Shown: positions 35,640 through 46,512 of the stretch, piece after piece
Position numbering within the stretch: position 1 is the stretch's first letter
Layout: each line of letters starts with the position of its first letter
Assembly: GCA_003013855.2 (NCBI GenBank)
Contig: PVNU02000935.1
Location: 682,001-746,000, forward strand
Length of the DNA: 64,000 nt
DNA from: Liriodendron chinense
Taxonomy: Eukaryota > Streptophyta > Magnoliopsida > Magnoliales > Magnoliaceae
Reading direction: 5' to 3'
The notes under the pieces: model-generated
Told to the model about the DNA's origin: nothing
Database searches by the model: none
What the model saw: the letters and a program-made list of their open reading frames with translations, nothing else
Position numbers and translations under genes: made by a program

Positions 35640-36861
35640 TTTGTATAATGTCCTAAAAATATCTCACAAAGTGGATGGACCGATTTAGATTTCTCAAAAT
35701 ATCAATTTTGGTATAATGTCCTAATGTCCTAAAATTGTTAATTTTTTTTAAACAATACAATTTTATTTTTCAAAATCACATTTTTTAATAAACTTGTCAA
35801 CTTTCAGAATTCAAAATGTCAAATTTCTCAAAAAATTTCAAAATACAAAATCCTATTTTATTTTAAAAAATTGTAATTTTTTTCAATTTTTTTTCACACT
35901 TATAAATTTTATTTTATCTTCGCAGTTTTTTTCAAAATCTTAATTTTTTAAGAATGACAATTTCTTTTTGGTTCTTTGTAAATCTCGAATTTCTTTTCAA
36001 AATCTCGTTATTTTAAATCTTAATTTTTCTTAAACATTATTAATTTTATTACAATTTTTTTTTTCAAACTTCTTAATTTTTGCTCAAATCGCAATTAATG
36101 CATAAGCACTTTTTTCAAAATGTCAATTGTTTTTTGAACATTTCATTTTCTATCAAATTTCTCAATTTTTTTTACAAAATACAAAATCTAAATTTCTTTT
36201 TAAAAATCACAATTTTTATTTTGAAAATCTATTTTTTCAAACCGATAAATTTTATTCAAAATTCTTGATTTATGTCAAAATGCCAACTTTTTTTTAATTC
36301 CTTTTAAATCCTAATTTATGTCAAAATTCTTTTAGATTTTTTGTTCATTTTTAATCCTAATTATTTTCAAAATTTTGATTTTTTCTACATTTCAATTTTT
36401 CTTAAACATTATTAATTTTATTACATTTTTTTTTCAAACTTATAAATTTTATTCAAGATTAACTCAACATTTTTTCAAAATCACAATTTTTTAAACTTTC
36501 CGATGTTCGTTTTCAAAATGCCAATTTTTTGAAAATCTAATTTGTTTTTATCAAAATATGTCAATATCTTTCAAACTGCAAAACCTCAATCTTTCTCAAA
36601 GTCTACATTATTTCAAACTTATACACTTCATTCAAACGTCTCAATTTATTTCAAAATGTCAATTTCTTTCAAAATTCTAGTTCTTTTTTAAATTTGGAAT
36701 ATTATTTTCAAAATCTCGAATTTTTCCAAATCCCATTTTTTCTTAATTATTGTTAATTTTTATTAAACTTTTCAACTTTTTTCTAAAAATTCAAATTTGT
36801 TTTTAAACTTATTAAAGAAACAAATTTATTTAAAATGAATTTGCGAGATGTATAATTTTCA
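35640..36861. repeat. T-rich, strand-asymmetric tract of element A
   Basis: About 1.2 kb of TTTTTCAAAATCTCAATTTT-like phrases with T bias on the plus strand; inverted equivalent of 18121-19280. No gene. Confidence 0.85.
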
Positions 36862-37268
36862 ATTACGACGGACTATATCCGTCGTTAAATCCAAGAAGGT
36901 CCGTCAATAAATCCCAACGTCCCCGTCTCCGGACGCAGAATTTTACGACGCAGGAAATCTCCCTTGAATACATTACTTTACGACGAATTAGATCCGTCGT
37001 ATTATTAACGACGGAGTATATCCGTCGTTAATTCACAGTTATCGACGGATTCTGGTCCGTCGTACAATTTTGTCGATTAAACACACCAGAGCCGGAGGTG
37101 GTAGTTGTTAGCGACGGACTGTTTTCAACTTAACGACGAATTAAATTCGTCGTTAAGATTAACGACGGATATAGTTCGTCGTTAAACCATAGCCTTTTTT
37201 AACGACGGATCATGTTCGTCGTTAAATCAAGCTTTTTTATGTCGTTTTTTCACTGTTTTGGCGTAGTG
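36862..37268. repeat. Right subterminal palindromic repeats of element A
   Basis: At least eight units such as ACGACGGACTATATCCGTCG and ACGACGGATATAGTTCGTCG, ending at the CACTA terminus. Confidence 0.92.
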
Positions 37269-39113
37269 TGCCTTGGTTATAGATTGAAGAATCCTTGGAG
37301 GAGCTTGCACCTGCTTGCACATTAGAGCTGCTAAGCATGCCTGACACACCTGAAAATTCTGAACGGAGACGGGGTGCAATGACAGCCTTACACGAGTTGC
37401 TCAGGCAGGGTCTTGAAGTTGAAACTTCCTGCCGAGTTCAGGATTGGCCATGCTTCTTGAGCCAGGCACTTAATAAGCTGATGGCTACTGAAATAGGATC
37501 TTCTTCATTGGGATGAATTGGCTATCACTTGTAAGAATAAGAAATCACTCGAGTCCCAGAACCAAAGGGTTGTTATTGATTTCAATTGTTTCTACATGGC
37601 GATGATAGCCCATATTGGTCATGGATTTTCAAGCAGGCAAACAGATCTGGTATTTTCTTTCCCTAACTTCTCATGGCTTTTCTAATTGGGGCTATTTTAG
37701 GTGAATCTTGTGCATGTCATGCAGATTAATAAAGCAAAAACTATTTGCAAGTGTTTGGTAGCATCTGAAGGCATTGATTTGAAATTTGAGGAAGCTCTTT
37801 GCTCACTCCTTGGGCAGGTATATGTTTCTGCAGGCAATTTTTTCTTCTTCTCTATATTAGGGTGTTCACAAAATCAATCGCAGGCTCAGAAAATTAATCA
37901 TCTGCTCTTAGGGTGGTGAGGCTGAGGCTGCTGAAAGGCTTCGGCAGCTTGAGACTAATGGTACTCATGAGGCTTCAAGGAGTTTTGAAACAACACTTTC
38001 AGACAAAGTAGTCAAAGATAGTGCCAGCATAAGACAATCATTGGTATGTCATACAGTATGGTTTTATACATTGTCTATTTTTGCATTTTGAATTGTCGTG
38101 CTAATAAGAAAAGGTATTCAAAATTCTTGAGATCAGGGGTAAAATTTATTTTGACCCTCGAGGGTTTATTTAATACTGTTTTTTCTTGATTTATCAAGAG
38201 TAAACACAATGTATGAATGTTTCTCTGAAGTGGGCAATTATGTTTCCTTGGGCCGAATTAATGCAAGGATTTGTTCATAACTGTTAACCTAATATGCAAA
38301 CCTGTGTTTGGTGTAAATCGTTTGCCACTACCTGAATCTGATATTCCAATTGGCATGTCTTTTACTATGGTTTCTCTTGTTTTGGTGCCTCAAAATCACA
38401 TGGGATTGCCCTCTTTTTCTGTTGTGATTGTGTTGTGGTCTTCCCTTTGTCATTATTACAACCTAACAGTATTTAGGTTTCAGTGATTAGCTGGGATTTG
38501 TAGTACTTTGCATTTGTTCGTCCCCTACATATCTTCTCCTTTATTGCTTGTTGAGATTAGCTGTTAATTCATTTATCAGTCATCTCTTTAAAAGTTATTT
38601 GCAATATATGCTTTAGAGGAATGTGGTAACTTGTGCCATTCATTAAATGAGCCTAGTTGCCTGCCATTCATCAGACTTAACATGCTTGCCTTAGGGTTGA
38701 CATTGTCTTATGCCAGATGGCCTGCTGAAATTGACCAGGAAATATGGCTGAAGGATGCAGTGCTTGGTGTCTTTCCAAACACGCGGGATTGCTCTCCATC
38801 TTTGGTGAGTCTTTTAGCTAGCAAGCATCGAAACGTAACCAAACACCACCCTTTTTGTATGGAAGAAATGTCAAGTCCTGACGTGCCATTTCTGTAGGCC
38901 AACTTCTTCGGTGGGGAAAAAAGGATTCTCAATGGCAGCAGGCAAAAGAAAGGAATCACACCAACCATCCCAGGCACAAGCAATAGATCGTTGTCCTTTG
39001 CTTTTTCACCTGACCCTAGAACTTCTAAGCAACCTCTTCTGCATATTAATTCTACACGACATCTGGGATATGCCGTAAAGCAACTGGCTCCATCTATTAC
39101 TGGGCCATTCAAT

Positions 39114-39567
39114 TAGATGTTGAGATTGAGTTGAGTATTCAATGCCCAAGGTTGGGTAGCTTAGGTTAGGTCTCAAGTCAAGCTGATACTTAATTGATGT
39201 GGGTCTCAGGACAATGCCCCATCTACCACCTAGCATTGTCCATGAACAATACAGTTGTATCTGCCTAAAGCAGTCAGATACAAAGTGATACAGGGCAATA
39301 CGACCCCGCATTGATTTTGAATGATGCTATATGCCCAAACCAATTTTCACCCATTTCATTTTGAGAAGAATTTCATGATTGGTTTAGACTAATATTTTTT
39401 TGGTTGTTTTTATTAGTTGGATTATCCAAAGAATAAAAAAATAAAGCGAGTTAACTTCATTTCATTTGAATTTTACAGAGTTGTTCATGGTTTCAGACAG
39501 GGCGGCTGGAACTCAGAACAAGGTGCTTCAAGCTATGGAAAACGGTTCTGTTCATAGATTATAAAGC
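39114..39567. other. Element B interior after PARC6
   Basis: About 39478-39567, after a TTTTACAG acceptor, reads MVSDRAAGTQNKVLQAMENG before a stop. It may be another captured exon; I do not recognise it. Confidence 0.3.
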
Positions 39568-40403
39568 TGATTTCCTCCAATTTTTCAATTTCATCCCACT
39601 AGAACTTCTTGCAGAATAGTTATCAAGCTTGTTTTTTTCTTTTTTGTTCTTAGATTACAAAACTCATACTCGTATGTTTTATATTTTGAATTTTGAAGGT
39701 GGGCCAGTTAATGGATTTGCTAACGTATGAGGTGGACGCAGCTATAAAGGAAAGAGTAGAAATGAAGGCTTCACGTGTGATCAAGAGATTGGTATCAACG
39801 AGGACAAAATAAAGCCTAGTTGCTCATTATATGGAGAATATTGGTTCACTTAAATGTGTAGATTTGTAACAAGTATTAATGTTATTTTCCACTAGAAATG
39901 TAAGGATTTATAAGTTTTATATATGATATAATGATGATTTGTGAGGGTTATAGTTTTTTTTTTCTTTTTTTATTTTATTTTTAATAATTTGGATGACTAC
40001 CAAGTGCAACAGATTCAAGAAACAATTCGGGCACCAGGTCTTTCTGTTGCAGAAAATTTAGCGACAGCCCAAACCCGTCGCTAAAATTCCTAATAAGTGC
40101 AATCACGCTGTCGCCCCATAAATTTAACGACGGACCAATATCCGTGGCCACAATTTTGTACGACGGACCAATATCCGTGGCCACAATTTTGTACGACGGA
40201 CCAATATCCGTCGCAACAATTTTGTACGACGAACAAAATCCGTGGTTAAATCCGTCGCTTTACATCATTTAGCGACGGGCGCAATTCGTCGTTTAAAATT
40301 TGCCACAGTAAACTGTGACGGACCATGCGACGGACCAAGTTCGTCGCTAATCTGTTTTTGCGACGAACTTGGTCCGTCGAAAAAAGGCGATTTTGGCTTA
40401 GTG
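39568..40403 (+). repeat. Distal module of element B, shared with element C
   Basis: It starts with a decayed relative of the NAC N-terminus seen in C (TTCATCCCACTAGAACTTC). An exon-like GQLMDLLTYEVDAAIKERVE segment follows at 39700-39790, then an AT-rich spacer, then subterminal repeats (GCGACGG..CCGTCGC) from 40060 to the CACTA end at 40403. It aligns with 58190-58927. The protein-like segment is interrupted here. Confidence 0.75.
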
Positions 40404-41137
40404 AGTGGATGTCACATAGACATTATGGTGAGCCTCATGGAGCTTTTGTTTACACACTCCTAATACACGCTGTAACTAGGGCTACACAAAAGTAGACTCG
40501 TCCAGAATTTTCTATAAAATCTTTTACATAACGTGTAAAACACTCAACCTCTGTGGGCCATGCCATGTTCTATATGTAAATCCTCTCATTTCATAAGGTG
40601 GGAGTGCTTACTAAACCATGTGTACGAAATTCTAACTCGATAGAGAAATTGCTCCTAAAATGTTCAAGCAATGTGTTGTGCCTGAGTTTTCGTTCAGGTT
40701 GATTTGCTTTTTTTTGCTCAGTTGATCTTAGTGATTCTTGCTTGACTAGCAGGTTGATGAAAGGCACACATCATGGTGTTCCCACACGCAAACCTTTGGT
40801 TGGCATCCCATCCCCATAGTTCTCTGTGGTGTGACCCACCTGAGTTGTCGATCTGCCTGATTTTTTTTTCCCCAGACCATAAATCCATAACAAAACCAGA
40901 TGGACGAAGAGGATGTTACATATACAACATTGTGGGCTTCATAGAGCTTCGTTATTTTACACACTATACCTTAAAGCAGGTGTGGGAGAAGATTCTAATA
41001 TTAGGAAACTTGTATTATGACACTACTTAAGTAGTGTGGCAGAGTACAATGCTTAATAAATAGGCAATAGAAATGGTAAAACGAAGGTGTAGGCGCAAGT
41101 TAAACTGACATAACTATGGGATTCGCTGTCTCTATTT
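40404..41137. other. Right flank of element B with foldback-module remnants
   Basis: 40404-40450 completes the foldback module left at 17802. 40770-40965 is another half copy (CCCCATAGTTCTCTGTGGTG..CCAGATGGACGAAG). No gene. Confidence 0.55.
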
Positions 41138-41749
41138 TGTTGGAAACGGATGCCCAAAAATTAATGCACAGATGCCACCAACCGGCAAGCCGACCTGTCG
41201 GTCATAGAGTCAAGGCAGCAACTACTATACCATTTTTTGGGTTCTGTCAACCGGTCGGCTGACTGGTCGGCAGGGGCATCGGCCGGTCAACGTTCAGCTG
41301 CGGTCGGTCGACAGAATCCCTGTTGGAGTTGGATTCTTGCATGGGTTTGCACAAGGAGTTTCTATTTTCGGTTTTCTCTTATATAAGGGGATGTATTGCG
41401 GGAATAGAGTATCCGAGATTGTTTCTTACACAGGAAAGGTGATTGAGAGAGCTTCTAGGTGAGAGAAAGAGCTTGAAGAAGAGGGTTTTCTTCTTTGGTA
41501 AGCTTGGGATTTCTCTTGTGGGCTTGGGTTTTGGGTCTTGGATTCCATCTCTTGTAACTTCTGATACTATAGTGGATTGGTGTCGCTTTGTGCCGTGGGT
41601 TTTTACCCGTTAGGGGTTTTTCCATGTTAAATTCGGATTGTCTATGTGTGGGTGATTGCATGCATTGTGATTGCATTGTGTTGCTTGTTAGATTCAATTT
41701 GCTATTTGTGTTCGGCTTTTCTTCCGCTACCGGCCCTCCTATCCCAACA
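41138..41749 (+). repeat. 5' LTR of the deleted copia element
   Basis: TGTTGGAAACGGATGCC to TCCTATCCCAACA. Contains CCGGTCGGC-type palindromic motifs (about 41180-41310) and a TATA-like TCTTATATAAGGGG near 41377-41390. Confidence 0.9.
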
Positions 41750-41805
41750 ACTGCTATCAAAGAGATTGTTGGGGTATAACAGAAATTCGAATCTGAGACA
41801 AAAGC

Positions 41806-42343
41806 ATGGCATCAAGCATGAGGTTCAACATAGAGAAGTATTCGGTAAAAAATAATTTTAAATTTTGGAAGGTAAAGATGAAAGGCCTTCTAATTTAGCA
41901 AGGATTGTAAGATGCGCTCATTGGAGAGTAACCAGAATCTATGAAAGGATGAGAGTGGAATAAGATCGATGAAAAGGCCAATGTCTCAATCCAGTTGTGC
42001 TTGGCAAATGAAGGTCATGTATAACGTCATGAAAGAGAAGACTGCGGCTGCAACATGGGCGAAGTTGGAGAATATTTACGCGAAGAAATCTCTGAAAAAT
42101 CACATATACTTGAAGCTTCAGTTATATAATTTGAGGATAACAGAGGGGACCGATGTCGAGAGATACATCAGCAATTTCAATAGGCTTATTTGCAAGTTGA
42201 TAGATGTAGATGAGCCGATGAAGGACGATGATCAAGCGTTTATCCTGTTAAATTTTCTTCCAAAATCATATGAGTCGCTCAAGGACTCTTTGTGCATAGG
42301 TAGGGAGACTATTGGCATAGAAATCATTATCTCAGCCCTTTAG
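41806..42343 (+). pseudogene. Copia gag (UBN2-type) remnant
   Basis: It opens ASSMRFNIEKYSVKN and KFWKVKMKGLL, then a stop. From 41969 the frame carries AATWAKLENIYAKKSLKNHI, LKLQLYNLRITEGTDVERYI and DDDQAFILLNFLPKSYESLK, standard UBN2 gag text. An in-frame TAG at about 42343 separates it from the knuckle-protease part. Confidence 0.88.
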
Positions 42344-42482
42344 GGGAAGGCGATGAGAAGGAAAAAGCGGCGGCATGGATCCCTCTATTGATGAGGCACT
42401 GGTTATGAGGGGGAGGAATTCTAAACGGGGTGGAGGATCTCCTTCATTGAGATCTAAATCAAATGGCAAGTAGAGGCACAAG

Positions 42483-43013
42483 GTGAGATACTGGAATTTT
42501 GGGAAAGAAGGGCATGTGAAGATGAATTGTTCGAATCCCGGGAAAAGGCAGGATAAATCTGGGGATTCTTCTAGGGAAGGAACCAATACTGTAGAGGACG
42601 ATAGTGACGGTTGTGATGTATTGACTGTATCCGGTATAGAGCCTCTTGGTGGAGAGTGGCTCTTAGATTCAGGGGCATCATATCATGTATGTCCTTATCG
42701 AAGTTCATTCATGTCATACAAGGAGTATGATGGTGGATCGGTATTTGTGGGTGATGGCTACGCTTGTAATATAGTAAGGATTGGTTCAGTGCACATTAGG
42801 ATGTTCGATGGAGTCGAACGAATCCTTGAAAGTGTGAAACATATCCCTAAGATGAAGAGGAATGCGATATCTCTTGGTGCACTCGACGTAAAAGGGTGCA
42901 GGTTCATTGGCTGCGATCGGTATTGTAAAGTGGTGAAGGGAGCACTCATGATGATCAAGGCACGGAGGTGCAATAATCTTTACATGGTGATCGGGAGCAT
43001 AATTCATGGTTGA
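42483..43013 (+). pseudogene. Copia zinc knuckle and protease remnant
   Basis: The knuckle reads YWNFGKEGHVKMNC: the first two cysteines of C-X2-C-X4-H-X4-C are Tyr and Phe, each one base from Cys, so zinc binding is lost. The protease keeps WLLDSGASYHVCPYRSSF with an intact D-S-G-A-S motif, and continues to the pre-integrase region (NNLYMVIGS). Sequence then jumps to the region before the 3' LTR; the deletion removes integrase, RT and RNase H. Confidence 0.85.
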
Positions 43014-43216
43014 GTTGTGGGATCAACAGCGGGATCCACGGTTGCTCATGTGTGGCAAGAGAAAAAGGGCCACATGGGAAGAGCAACAAGGCGTGTGAAG
43101 ATGCAAGGATAAAGTCAATGGGGTACGAGAAGCGACGAAACTATAATGATGATGAAGTAGAGGTGGAGGTTGTGCGTGGCAAGGTGGTGCATGATGATTT
43201 GAGTCGTGGTGGAGTT

Positions 43217-43833
43217 TGTTAGAAACGGATGCCTAAAAATCAATGCACAAATGCCACTGACTGGCCGGCCGACCGGTCGGTCAGAAAGGAAATCAAGACA
43301 GCAACTGCTAGACCATTTTTTGGGTTTTGTCGGCCGGTCTGCTGACCGGTTGGTAGGGGCATCGGCCAGTCGACGTTTAGCTTCGGACGGTCGACAGTCT
43401 CCCTATTGGAGTTGGATTCTTGCGCGGGTTTGCGCAAGGAGTTTCTATTTTCGGTTTTCTCTTATATAAGGGGATGTATTGTGAGAATAGAGTATCCTAG
43501 ATTGTTTTCTAGACGGAAAAGGTGATTGAGAGAGCTTCTAGGTGATAGAAAGAGCTTGAAGAAGAGGGTTTTCTTCTTGGGTAAGCTTGGAATTTCTCTT
43601 ATGGGCTTGGGTTTTGGGTCTTGGGTTCCATCTCTTGTAACTTCTGATATTATAGTAGATTGGTGTCGCTTTGTGCCGTAGGTTTTTACCCATGAAGGGT
43701 TTTTTCACCTTAAATTCGGATTGTCTGTGTGTGGGTGATTGCCATTCATTGTGATTGCATTGTGTTGCTTGTTTGATTCAATTTGCTGTTTGTGTTCGGC
43801 TTTGCTTCCGCTGTCGGCCCTCTTATCCCAACA
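43217..43833 (+). repeat. 3' LTR of the deleted copia element
   Basis: TGTTAGAAACGGATGCC to TCTTATCCCAACA; close match to 41138-41749, including the palindromes and TTATATAAGG. Confidence 0.9.
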
Positions 43834-44742
43834 TATTCTGTGGTCCCAAAATCAGAGTGGTTGAGAAATTCTAACATCTGATTTATATGGACACTTGTTG
43901 GTTAAAATGCAACCATTGTACATTTTTTATTTTAATTATATTAGGATTTAATATTTGTTAATATTACAAAATATTAAATTACAAAAATATCCTCAGGTAT
44001 TTGGGTAAGCAAATATAGAGATAGTGATTTCCATATCCGACCCACTTAGAGTGGGGTTTTTTTTTAAGCAAAAAATTTATTCACATTGAAAGGATATACA
44101 AATACCTTCGGGCAAAGCTCCAAGAAAAAAAGAACTAGCCCTGCCCATCATATGCAAAAAACCAAACACACGGGCAACCATATCCCCCTCCCATTTAATT
44201 TGGCTCATCTAGCTTCCTAACTATCCCCACCCCACATTTTCAAGAACACTTAGAAGTGGGGTTATCGGTTAGAGAACACATGAATCCATATTTTTCGGGT
44301 CAGATTTGTTGGGAGTAAACACATATGGAGTAAATGGATATTCATTGCCAGACGTAGTTGAATTCATTCAGATTCCCTTATCAGAGCTGTAAACGGACCA
44401 GCCTCACTTTGGGTTTCGGTGTATCCATACTCGAGGGAACCTGATTAGGGTCTGATCGATTTTAAATGTGGGTAATAGAGAAAAACTTTGGTGCTCTGCC
44501 AGAATAGTGATGGATGATATACAGCCATTTAAAAAACTACTCAAAATTCGTATAGGTGACATGGAACTTAAATCGATACGTCCGAAATATGGTTCCCAGC
44601 TTAGGCCCGGCCTGCATTGTTCAACATAGGCCTGAGTCAAGCCCAGGCATGGGAGAGTCAAAATAGTCCATCCTAAGCTCAGCTAGAAATATTTTTGTTG
44701 GGCCTGCGCCTGAGCCCAAGGGTTGATCCAGAGTGAAGGAGG
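43834..44742. other. Non-coding interval
   Basis: No recognisable gene. AAAAAATTTATTCACATTGAAAG near 44075 resembles a motif at about 6870-6885, suggesting a dispersed repeat. Confidence 0.35.
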
Positions 44743-44919
44743 GAATTGCATTGTAAACCCTAAAGAGCCCGGCTGAGCCAGACTCTGGCTGGGCTAATAG
44801 AGAATTGCCTTGTAAACCCTAAAGAGCCCGGTTGAGCCAGACTCTGGCTAGGCTATTAGAGAATTGCCTTGTAAACCCTTGAGTGCCAGGCTAAGCCAGA
44901 CACAGGCTGGGCTAACTGA
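44743..44919. repeat. 59-bp tandem repeat, three units
   Basis: Units start at 44743, 44802 and 44861 with GAATTGCMTTGTAAACCC and contain AGCCAGAC..GGCT..GGGCTA. The first two are almost identical; the third has diverged. Confidence 0.93.
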
Positions 44920-45668
44920 TTGTTGTACACTGTCTAAACCAGGCCTAATTGAGTAATGCGCCTAAATTTTGAGCCCCGAGTCCAGCCCTCAGGATTAATA
45001 CTACAGACCAAGCCCATCCTAAGGCGGGTTGGCCCAGTGCATTGACTGCCCTACGAGTAATCAGGCTGATTCAATCATTTGTTCTGCTTAGGGGATTCTC
45101 CAATGGTTGTTGCAGTTTATTCTATGGTGTGGCCCACCGCATGGTAGGAATGGCCTGATATTTTGGTTGTCCCACACCCTCTCCCAACAATAAAATAGGA
45201 CAATCAGAGGAGGCACGCGGATTCTTGTGGCCTTTGAAATACAGCCATCCAATGGCAGAGCCGTCCTGTTGTTCGCTTTGGATGGAGGCACGCAGGAAAA
45301 TGTGTCACACATTGAGAAGGGTCTAGGGCAACATTGAAAAGGATAAAGTTTAACATTTAGATGGGTTGGATCAATGCCCATTTTTCACTTTAATACAATG
45401 AATGGTTTTCATCATTCATAATCGGCTAAGTAATTAACATTTGGACGGTTTGAGATTGATACCCAGATCACTATTTCGATCAATCAATGCTTTTGATTGT
45501 TGAGCGAGGTCGAAGCCAGGATTTCCACGGTTTAGATCAGTGCCCAAGAACTATTTGACAAATTCAATGGTTTCAGTCCCTGAAAATGGATCTCATGCGG
45601 CAAGCCAAAATTTCTATGGTTTAGATTAGTACACACGGCACATCTATCATAAACTGTTCATCTGGTTT
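44920..45668. other. Non-coding interval left of element C
   Basis: Short phrases such as TCTATGGTTTAGATTAGT and CCACGGTTTAGATCAGT recur; no coding region. Confidence 0.35.
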
Positions 45669-45945
45669 TGCTACGTGAAAAAGGCAAATTTGCGACGAAC
45701 ATTGACCGTCGCAAATATTGCTTGATTTAACGACGGACCTTATTCGTCGTATTTGAAAATATTCCGTCGCTTTTGCGAAATTAAGGCTGGATTTCGTCGC
45801 GGGATTTACCGACGAACATAGTCCGTCGCAAAATTATAATTTCCGACGGACTTAGTTCGTCGCTATTTAACGACGGATTTGGTTCGTCGCTAATCCCAGC
45901 CCGAAAAAATCACCCAAATAAGGTCCGTTGGAAAATAAAATTTAA
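45669..45945. repeat. Left subterminal palindromic repeats of element C
   Basis: TTGCGACGAACATTGACCGT, ACGACGGACCTTATTCGTCG and similar units; close match to 17803-18060. Confidence 0.85.
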
Positions 45946-46512
45946 GAAAAATGAGATACTGAAAAAAACTGATATTTTTTAAAAATTAAAAAATTTGATA
46001 TTTAAAATAACAGATTTAGTAATTTGAAAGAAAAAAGTTAAGAGATTTTAAAAACAAAATTGAGAAATTTGAATAAAATTAATATGTTTGAAATTTCTTT
46101 TCAAATTTTCACAAAATTAAGCATTTTGAAAAAGAAAATTGTGAAGTTCAAAAAAAAATTTGTGATTTTCAAACAAAAAAGTTGACAGGTTTGAAAATAA
46201 ATTAACAATTTTTTAGTAAAATTGAGATTTAGATAAATAATAAGATTCAAAAAATTGTGATTTAAAAAAAATGGCCATTTGAAAAAAGTTGATAAGTTCG
46301 AATAAAATTGATAAGTTTGTAAAAAAATTGAAATTTTTATAAAGAAATTAAGATTTTGTATTTCGAAAAAATTAAGAAGTTTGATTAAAAAAAAATGATA
46401 TTTTGAAAAGAAATAAAAGTTGAGATATTTGATAAAAAAAAAAAGAAGAGATTTTATCAGTTTTGAAAAAAAAAGTTGGAAAAAAATTGTGGTTTACATA
46501 AAAGCAAGAAAT
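45946..46512. repeat. A-rich tract of element C
   Basis: Shortened counterpart of 18121-19280 (0.57 versus 1.16 kb) with the same TTGATAAGTTCGAATAAAAT phrases. Confidence 0.85.

Larger units (their letters stand above)
26634..37268 (-). mobile_element. Element A: 10.6-kb CACTA element in a PARC6 intron
   Basis: Left end CACTACGCCAATATCGC, right end (inward) CACTACGCCAAAACAGTG; both flanks are TGC (26631-26633 and 37269-37271). Both ends have palindromic subterminal repeats. Removing the element and one TGC leaves a 79-base intron from GTAAAC to TTATAG between two PARC6 exons. Internal order, from the right end leftward, matches B and C: T-rich tract, six foldback modules, GA/CT and telo-box stretch, cargo. 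Cargo includes minus-strand LRR exons. No transposase domain seen. Confidence 0.92.
26443..39113 (+). pseudogene. PARC6: PARC6/CDP1 plastid-division protein fragment, split by element A
   Basis: Six exons are readable: 26443-26565 (GFEALARAQYLLRSK), 37283-37649 (IEESLEELAPACTLELL, DWPCFLSQALNKLMATE, NQRVVIDFNCFYMAMIAH), 37725-37817 (AKTICKCLVASEGIDLKFEE), 37912-38043, 38739-38804 (FPNTRDCSPSL) and 38898-39113. Borders fit GT..AG. PARC6 is an ARC6 paralogue of the inner envelope that places the plastid-division ring; these exons are from its middle. N- and C-terminal exons, including the membrane segment, are absent. After MATEI two bases are missing (GGAT where GTTGAT is expected), shifting the frame; exon 3 lacks about one codon; exon 6 runs into TAG. 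Clearly a fragment, probably captured cargo of element B. Confidence 0.88.
17803..40403 (+). mobile_element. Element B: 22.6-kb CACTA-like Pack element with PARC6 cargo
   Basis: Left end CAATATGTGAAAAAGG (a decayed CACTA start; element C has CTACGTGAAAAAGG). Right end, read inward, CACTAAGCCAAAATCGCC. Both sides carry AGT (17800-17802 and 40404-40406), the 3-bp duplication expected for CACTA transposons. Joining the flanks restores a foldback module. Inside: subterminal palindromes, A-rich tract, three foldback modules, CT/telo-box stretch, a small signal-peptide ORF, PARC6 exons, and a distal module shared with element C. Element A is nested inside. I see no TNP2-type transposase, so it is judged non-autonomous. 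Confidence 0.75.
41138..43833 (+). mobile_element. Ty1/copia deletion derivative with both LTRs
   Basis: Two LTRs (41138-41749 and 43217-43833) enclose gag, zinc knuckle and protease. Integrase, RT and RNase H are missing, so it is 2.7 kb where about 5 kb is usual. Flanks TATTT (41133-41137) and TATTC (43834-43838) fit a 5-bp target duplication with one change. A primer-binding site TGCTATCAAAGAG follows the first LTR (two changes from the initiator-Met site), and GGTGGAGTT precedes the second. Confidence 0.92.

Noticed and set aside
38708..39112. 134-residue minus-strand ORF
   Set aside because: Antisense to PARC6 exons 38739-38804 and 38898-39113, whose sense translation matches the family.
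42332..43007. Minus-strand ORFs opposite the copia protease
   Set aside because: Antisense shadows of recognisable gag-protease sequence.
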